A stretch of DNA of 6,981 nucleotides from Sphingobacterium sp. (GTDB lineage Bacteria > Bacteroidota > Bacteroidia > Sphingobacteriales > Sphingobacteriaceae), in NCBI GenBank assembly GCA_030146225.1, contig JASLCA010000380.1:1-6981 (forward strand), written 5' to 3'. How positions within the stretch are numbered: the first letter of the stretch is position 1; every line of letters begins with the position of its first letter. The notes under the pieces were generated by a model. It did no database searches. It had not been told where the DNA came from and was given only the letters and a program-made list of their open reading frames with translations. The translations under genes were made by a program, and so were the position numbers. Below, piece by piece: positions 5,999 to 6,981 of the stretch.

Positions 5999-6981
5999 AT
6001 GAAAAAGCAATATATAAAAGTATACCTAGCAGCCTTTTCCCTACTTCTTTTTATGCAGTTTTCCTGTCAGAAGTGGTTGGATGTTAGGCCAGGAGCGGAG
6101 GTAGTTGCAAAAGATCTATTTAAGGATGAAAATGGATTTATAGAGGCCTTAAATGGGGTTTATCTTCGTATGGGCGCAGGTCTATACGGCGACAATATGA
6201 CGCTGGGAGTTTGGTCAACCTTAATCCAAGATTACGCTATCTATGATACACAACATCCCTATTATGAACTTTCTCGGTTTAATTTTTCCAATAGTAACGT
6301 AAAGCGCAATGTGGATGGGATTTGGGCCAATATGTACAAGGCTATAGCTGAAGTGAATGTGATTTTGGAGTATGTAGATGTACAAAAGAGTGTTTTTACG
6401 CGGAGTAACTATGAAAGGGTTAAAGGCGAGGCTTTGGGCCTAAGAGCTCTCCTTCATTTTGATTTATTGCGCATGTTTGGACCTGTACCGCTGGGCAACA
6501 AGGAGGGCATTAGTATACCTTATAAAATGGTATTATCAAAGGAAGTAGCCCCTATGCTTACGCTAAATGAGGTGGTTAAGCATTGTTTAACGGATTTGGA
6601 AGAAGCTGAAAAGCTATTAGCCATTGACAAGGGCGTATACTATCAAAGGCCAGAACTGTTTGAAGGTTATACCCGAAATCACTTCAATTATTGGGCAACC
6701 CTGGCGCTACAGGCCAGAATCTACATGTATATAGATGAAAAGCCCAATGCCTTAAAATATGCCAAGCAGGTCATAGATGCAGCGCCATTTCCTTTTGTAG
6801 ATCGGGAAAATTTAACTAGAGGAGGAAATAAGGATTTAACCTTTAGTTCGGAACATATCTTTGCGATTTACGCACCAAAGATTACTACCTATATAGATCG
6901 CCATTTTAGACCAGATCGCATACAAGACTATGGCAGTATTAGTTTTTATGGAATCTCCTACGATATAGATGATGAGTTTGA
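5999..6981 (+). CDS. SusD/RagB family substrate-binding lipoprotein, partial (3' end outside window)
   Basis: The first 327 codons are present; family members usually run to about 450-600 residues, so the C-terminal part is cut off by the window edge, not by a mutation. A lipoprotein signal peptide ends at Cys23 (LLLFMQFSC), followed by KWLDVRP (25-31), the usual start of a mature SusD protein. The N-terminal SusD-like region includes GFIEALNGVY (46-55), IWANMYKAIAEVN (108-120) and the hallmark ALGLRALLHFDLLRMFGPVP (145-164). A TPR-like helix pair follows at about 232-260 (WATLALQARIYMYIDEKPNA onward). The protein should sit on the cell surface as a lid on the SusC barrel and bind the ligand. 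The start is the ATG 19 bases after the susC stop, with no terminator between, so the two are surely one operon. Confidence 0.95.
   Translation, partial: MKKQYIKVYLAAFSLLLFMQFSCQKWLDVRPGAEVVAKDLFKDENGFIEALNGVYLRMGAGLYGDNMTLGVWSTLIQDYAIYDTQHPYYELSRFNFSNSNVKRNVDGIWANMYKAIAEVNVILEYVDVQKSVFTRSNYERVKGEALGLRALLHFDLLRMFGPVPLGNKEGISIPYKMVLSKEVAPMLTLNEVVKHCLTDLEEAEKLLAIDKGVYYQRPELFEGYTRNHFNYWATLALQARIYMYIDEKPNALKYAKQVIDAAPFPFVDRENLTRGGNKDLTFSSEHIFAIYAPKITTYIDRHFRPDRIQDYGSISFYGISYDIDDEF

Overview
The window looks like a Bacteroidota chromosome, most likely a Sphingobacteriaceae member (Sphingobacterium/Pedobacter type). The reasons are the ECF sigma factor, FecR anti-sigma and SusC/SusD gene order, a FecR protein with the Bacteroidota-type C-terminal domain (DUF4974), a SusC protein carrying an STN domain, moderately AT-rich DNA, and no convincing Shine-Dalgarno sites before the starts. 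The genus is inference.

Layout: positions 1-507 hold no gene I can support. The segment starts with a G+C-rich, hairpin-forming stretch at the left edge (1-144). It is followed by a terminator-like hairpin (145-173), a ten-copy AAGC tetranucleotide repeat (185-225), and an AT-rich leader with weak Bacteroidota-type promoter matches. Four genes then run on the plus strand: an ECF sigma factor (508-1089), a single-pass FecR anti-sigma factor (1154-2413), a SusC/RagA TonB-dependent transporter with an N-terminal STN signalling domain (2515-5979), and the first 327 codons of a SusD/RagB lipoprotein (5999 to the window end). The 101-base gap before susC carries a perfect 10-bp inverted repeat and a 14-base imperfect direct repeat at exactly 21-bp spacing.

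How the genes work together (inferred from the families): the SusD lipoprotein caps the SusC barrel and the pair imports a ligand with TonB energy. The periplasmic STN domain of ligand-loaded SusC contacts the periplasmic part of the FecR protein. FecR then releases or activates the sigma factor, which transcribes susCD and probably downstream genes. All parts of this trans-envelope circuit are present and look intact, apart from SusD, which is cut by the window edge. The substrate cannot be read from these genes. No glycoside hydrolase or other catabolic enzyme is in view, so a glycan should not be assumed.

The system class is well known. What deserves a second look is the non-coding DNA: the AAGC microsatellite, the G+C-rich left edge, an ATTAACCA octamer shared by the three leaders, and the repeat architecture before susC.
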